Part shown: positions 60,001 through 64,000 of the stretch, one piece after another
Layout: every line of letters starts with the position of its first letter
How positions within the stretch are numbered: the first letter of the stretch is position 1
DNA from: Pyrrhoderma lamaoense
Taxonomy: Eukaryota; Basidiomycota; Agaricomycetes; Hymenochaetales; Hymenochaetaceae
DNA length: 64,000 nucleotides
Direction of reading: 5' to 3'
NCBI GenBank assembly: GCA_002794735.1
Contig: NBAZ01000003.1
Coordinates: forward strand, 930,001-994,000
Notes under the pieces: generated by a model
What the model was told of the DNA's origin: nothing
Seen by the model: only the letters and a program-made list of their open reading frames with translations
The model's database searches: none
Translations under genes and position numbers: made by a program

Positions 60001-63000
60001 TCATTACGCTCCCCAGGGTGATGCCGTGTCCGCAGGGCAGAAGATGCTTGAAAACTTTTTACAAGGCATCGATTCAGACACTACCATTGTCGGATCTACG
60101 GATACAACGCCGATTGACTCGTTGAAACCTGCACTTTCTGAAATCAAACTTAGTCCAGTAACCATCCCGGCGCTACACCAAAACCTGATTTCAGGAGCTT
60201 CTTTGACCTTCCCGACTGATATAGTCCAGACTGGTATCGCTCAAACGACATTCACTTTGGCTAATCCGTTCACCGCTAGTATCAATATATTGGAAGTTGC
60301 CGCCGCTGTTACATTCCAGAACATCACCTTAGGATCAATCAGCCACACTAGCTTGTCACTCCATGCGGACGGCCACAGTAATGTCACTTCTCAGACTTTG
60401 CCGTTTAATTTCAACATTCAGCCGACTGTAATCATTGAGTTGTTGGCCATCCGGTCGCAGCAGAAGGGTGTGGACCTCGGGCCATTGCCGGATTTATTCC
60501 AAATTGTCTTGGATAATCCGGATGCGAAGACGAACATCACGACTACGGTCGATCCAAATCAACCAACGTGTGTCAGTAGAAACCAATTTGATGTTGACGA
60601 TGCGATCTTGAATGCATTAGCGGGTCTGGAAGTAAACCTTGCGGTGGATAGCTCTGTAAAATTGGATGATTTTGCTACGGATCTTTCCTTCAACCAAACG
60701 GATGTTCCTGCGACAACAGATGATACTGCTCTGTATCTCATCGGTGCCGTTGCTCCCCGATTGTACAATCGCTCGTTGATCAGGCCTCGTTGACATTTGA
60801 AGAAGCTGACATTACGAACATCTCTGATGAGGGCTTCGACCTTGCGCTAAAGGGATCTTTGACTGGTACTGGCCCTCTTGACGCGGAGTTAACTTTCGTT
60901 GATCCCGTTACGTAAGTTTTATGCTTTACCTTTGGTATATTATTGTTAATGGTATTATAGGGTATCTTGGAACGGACAGGACATTGCCACTATCTCTCTT
61001 CCCGCAGGTAGGAGTGTCCGTTATCAGTAAACTCCTCACTTTTTACTTATATCCACTTTCTACCCCCTAGCATGTGCCGCGGCAAACTCTGGTATTCCTG
61101 ATTATCAGCCAAATGGGCACCTCACAATTACGAATGAAGATGCGTAAGTTCCATTCTCAAAATTAATCTCTTGAAACGCGCTCATATGGTGTGCTTAGAT
61201 TCACTTCGTTTGCGACTTATCTACTTCACAATGAAGAGTTCACCTGGATAATTTCTACTAACACGTTGCGAGTTACCGCGCTAGGCACGATTTTCGACGG
61301 TGTTTCGCTCTCAAAGAATGTCACGTTGAAGGCCTTCAACGGACTTCCGGGCGTAACAATCAGTAATTTCCAATTGCCAAGTGATGACTCTGCAGGTGGC
61401 ATTCACATTGAAACAGACTCAAGTATTCCTTCTGCATCTCGTGAGTATCAGTTGTTGCTATAGAATTTGCAGTTTCTAAGTGTCGTTCACTAAGAATTGG
61501 GGATTGACTTGGGGACGGTCACTTTCAACGCGTACTTTGACAATGTACTGGTCGGACCATTATCTGGAAGTGGACTTGTATTGAAAGCTGAATCAACAGT
61601 TACCGAACATCTTTCGGGTAGGATTGTCCCACAATCCGGTTCTGATCTCGATACGATAGGAATCTTGTTCTCCCAATTTTTGGCTGGAGAGAATCAGACG
61701 TTAAGTGTAGTTGGTGACTCGGTACAACCTTCCAATTCAAGTGCATCGATAACATGGTTGAGCACGGCTTTCAAAACACTAACGCTCGATGTTACGCTTC
61801 CAGGAGAGACGTTCACAGTAAGCAAACTCCGTAGCAAGATTTTGAAATAATCTGTATTGATGTTTACCTAGATTATTGAGTCTATTACTATCCAAGACAT
61901 GGAACTGGAGATGACTAGCCAAGACCAAGCTTTCTCTCCTCTAAGTAGCTCGGAGAATACGTTAGCGACATACAAGAATCCATTCGGATTCTCTTTGCAG
62001 GTCATCGAGGCAGGCGAGAACATTACGATTACCTTCGGCGGTAGTGATGTTGCTTCAGTGAGTATAATTTTTTGATCCTGACCTTTGCGGGGATTATTAA
62101 CCTTATCCTAACTATTTTAAGTTGAATCTCCCGCTTGCGCCAGCGGATGGCGGAGTCTCGACTGGTAATGTTGCCGACCTTGCACTATCTTTCAAGAATC
62201 AGCCCCTTCAGTCAGTGGATAGTGGAGACTTTGATTCGTTTTTCGCTGCGGTCACGGATACTTCATCTGTGGTCTTTGGGTTAAAGGGTACTGCAAATGT
62301 TGTTGCGAAAACAAGCATCGGGAATATCCCGATCTCCGGAATCCCCTTTGATGTTACGTCTACTCTCAAAGGTATTGATTCCTTCGGAGGATCCGCCGAG
62401 CTAAGCAATGTCACAATCTCCGGAAGTGGCGGAGATGGAGGAAATCAATTTATCAGAGCACCGTTAACCACGACCTTGAATAATCCTTCGAACATCTCCC
62501 TTGATACAAATGATATCTCCCTCCCTGTTTACTTCAAAGACGTTAAGGTTTGTTATTTCTGTTTTTCCGAATGTTTCAATAGACTCATTCTATTCTTGTC
62601 CTCCTTGAAGATTGGTCGGGCCGCTATCGATGTAAGTTTTTGATAAAATCTGATCAGAGTTTTTATATCAATGTATCCCATTTGTACCAGACCTTTGATC
62701 TTGTTCCAGGAGATAATAGCATCGATACGGAATTCCGTTATGAACCTGACAATGCCAATGATACTACGGCCCAAGAGTTCATCTCGGAATTTTTAACAAC
62801 CGGAAATACACTTGACCTCACGATCCAAGGTGATTCTTCAAGCTCTCCTTATGCCTCATTGCAGCAAGGTCTTGAAGGCGTCAAGATATCAACGAGTTTA
62901 ACGGGCATCAATTTCAACAAATTGATCACCCACATCAACGTGTTTATCACACTAGACACGCTTTTGACGTATGTGATCATTTAAATTGTTCACTATAAGG

Positions 63001-63641
63001 ATACTTGTACTAATAAAGTTGCATCACATGTGTATAGGAACCTGGTTTCTATAAATTTTGATATTGAGAATCCCTTAGATGCCGATCTTGATATCAAATT
63101 TGTTCAAGCAGATGGTTCGGTTAATGGGGACATCTATGCTCACTTCGACCAGTCGTTTGACAACTTTGTTGTTCCTGCACATGGCACTGCAAATAGTGGA
63201 ACGTTCGGTAACGTTCTTTTGACGAAAGGAGCACTTGCTTCTCTTGGAATAATACCATTGGGCGAACTGGATGTAGCAGCTGCACAGTCTGTCCAGGTTG
63301 GTGTAGGTGGATATGAACTACCTTGGCTTCAAATCCAGCAGGATAGTATTCCCACGACATATGGATTATCCCTTTCTTTGTCGGATATGGAAGCTGCGGC
63401 CAGTAGTATTAGTGCATCAAAAGCCGGCACGACCTCTGTTCCTTCGGAATCTCTGGGGTTGGCTGGTCTCACTAGCAGTCTCTCACTTACAGATATTCTT
63501 TCTTCAGTTTTATCTGCCCCTCCCTCAAGTTCTGCAGCGATGACTGACGACTCTACTGATAATTCACCAACAACAATAACCTCCGAAATTCAAATACCCG
63601 GTTCCTTCACTTCAGCATTATCGTCGGAGACATTGCTTTGA
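54036..63641 (+). CDS. Giant membrane-anchored protein with three tandem DUF3712-type modules; two frame breaks
   Basis: One long, many-exon gene. The cytosolic N-terminus starts MASRSGPEMEQLENSRVSSG; after a first intron of about 380 nt it continues GNAALPGTSVPPAAAPASPS. A single anchor GVTAALGIALLFIILFPVVR follows near 54770, then a very long exoplasmic part of repeated beta-rich modules. Landmarks recur three times: PSFTWRLKSEQLRVNAL (55323), ESFEWDISGENLTVSALG (58466) and EEFTWIISTNTLRVTALG (61232), each followed by a GGI block; NNPSNLILSTGDL, FNPSNITIGTGDV and NNPSNISLDTNDI recur in parallel. The tail ends SFTSALSSETLL. One extra base at 59408-59410 (FKEFLAETTMNAN) and at 60754-60757 (VAPPIVQSLVDQ) is needed. 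Such proteins were once mislabelled pre-rRNA processing. A split into two genes cannot be excluded. Confidence 0.8.
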
Positions 63642-64000
63642 TGGATATTTAGCTCTTCATTGATATATTATAGTCGACCGCCGGTCCATTAACGATGCTG
63701 TTAAAGAAGACAGTTATGTATTTTTACTCTGAACCTTCCTTTATTATACCATGCGTTGCTTATTTCATTTCCGGACTCTGACGATCGTACGCATTTGTAC
63801 CCTTTACGTATTAATTTCTTATATATGTCCTATTATTCGTGTTCTCGGTGTATTGTTGTTGTATGTTTCGGGGCTCTGCTTCCGTAACCTTAATCATTCT
63901 TGATGCTCTGAAATCAGGGTGCTACAAATCCCCGTTGCAGTGTGGTATCATGAAAAACACTGGAAGTTTTTACATTGATTATGAAAAGAAAGCAGAAGGT
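63642..64000. other. 3' flank of the DUF3712 gene
   Basis: No gene seen to the window end. It should hold the transcript end of the upstream gene. Confidence 0.35.

Overview
This window is nuclear DNA of a filamentous basidiomycete, most likely an agaricomycete. Most genes are split by many short introns (about 50-70 nt) with GTAAGT/GTATGT-type donors, CTAAC-like branch sites and YAG acceptors. The gene set is fungal, and two families (DUF6533 membrane proteins and DUF6593 proteins) are expansions typical of mushroom-forming fungi. No bacterial operon, CRISPR array, virus or recognisable transposon was seen.

Layout. 1-7.7 kb: ribosomal protein uS12 (cut by the left edge), a homoserine-acetyltransferase-like hydrolase, a TM9SF nonaspanin and mitochondrial tyrosyl-tRNA synthetase. 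8-14.4 kb: a short-chain dehydrogenase, a small broken gene, queuine tRNA-guanine transglycosylase, a doubtful broken ORF and a DUF6593 gene. 15 kb: a probable U1 snRNA gene on the minus strand. 15.5-27.1 kb: two DUF6533 membrane proteins flanking an anchored coiled-coil protein, a Ser/Thr kinase, an I9-type protease inhibitor and an SSU1/TDT transporter. 28-42 kb: an HDHD5-like HAD protein, a GT90 glycosyltransferase, an uncharacterised membrane protein, type II phosphatidylinositol 4-kinase, a TatSF1/Cus2 splicing factor, the proteasome assembly chaperone PAC2 and a small secreted protein. 42-51 kb: a Ser/Pro-rich unknown, a UPF0643 protein, a complex I accessory subunit and a DHA2 drug/H+ antiporter. 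54-63.6 kb: one very long membrane-anchored gene with three tandem DUF3712-type modules.

There is no clear biosynthetic cluster. The genes are mainly housekeeping (translation, tRNA charging and modification, splicing, proteasome assembly, lipid signalling, respiration) mixed with lineage-specific membrane and secreted proteins. Many are divergent pairs sharing promoter gaps of roughly 250-550 bp.

The most unusual observation is systematic. At least 14 places in otherwise intact exons need exactly one more G or C, inside or next to a short G/C run, to keep a conserved frame. I read this as undercalled G/C runs in the assembly rather than many independent pseudogenes. An automatic annotation would truncate or split about ten of these genes. 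All calls were made by eye, and exon boundaries not stated explicitly are approximate.
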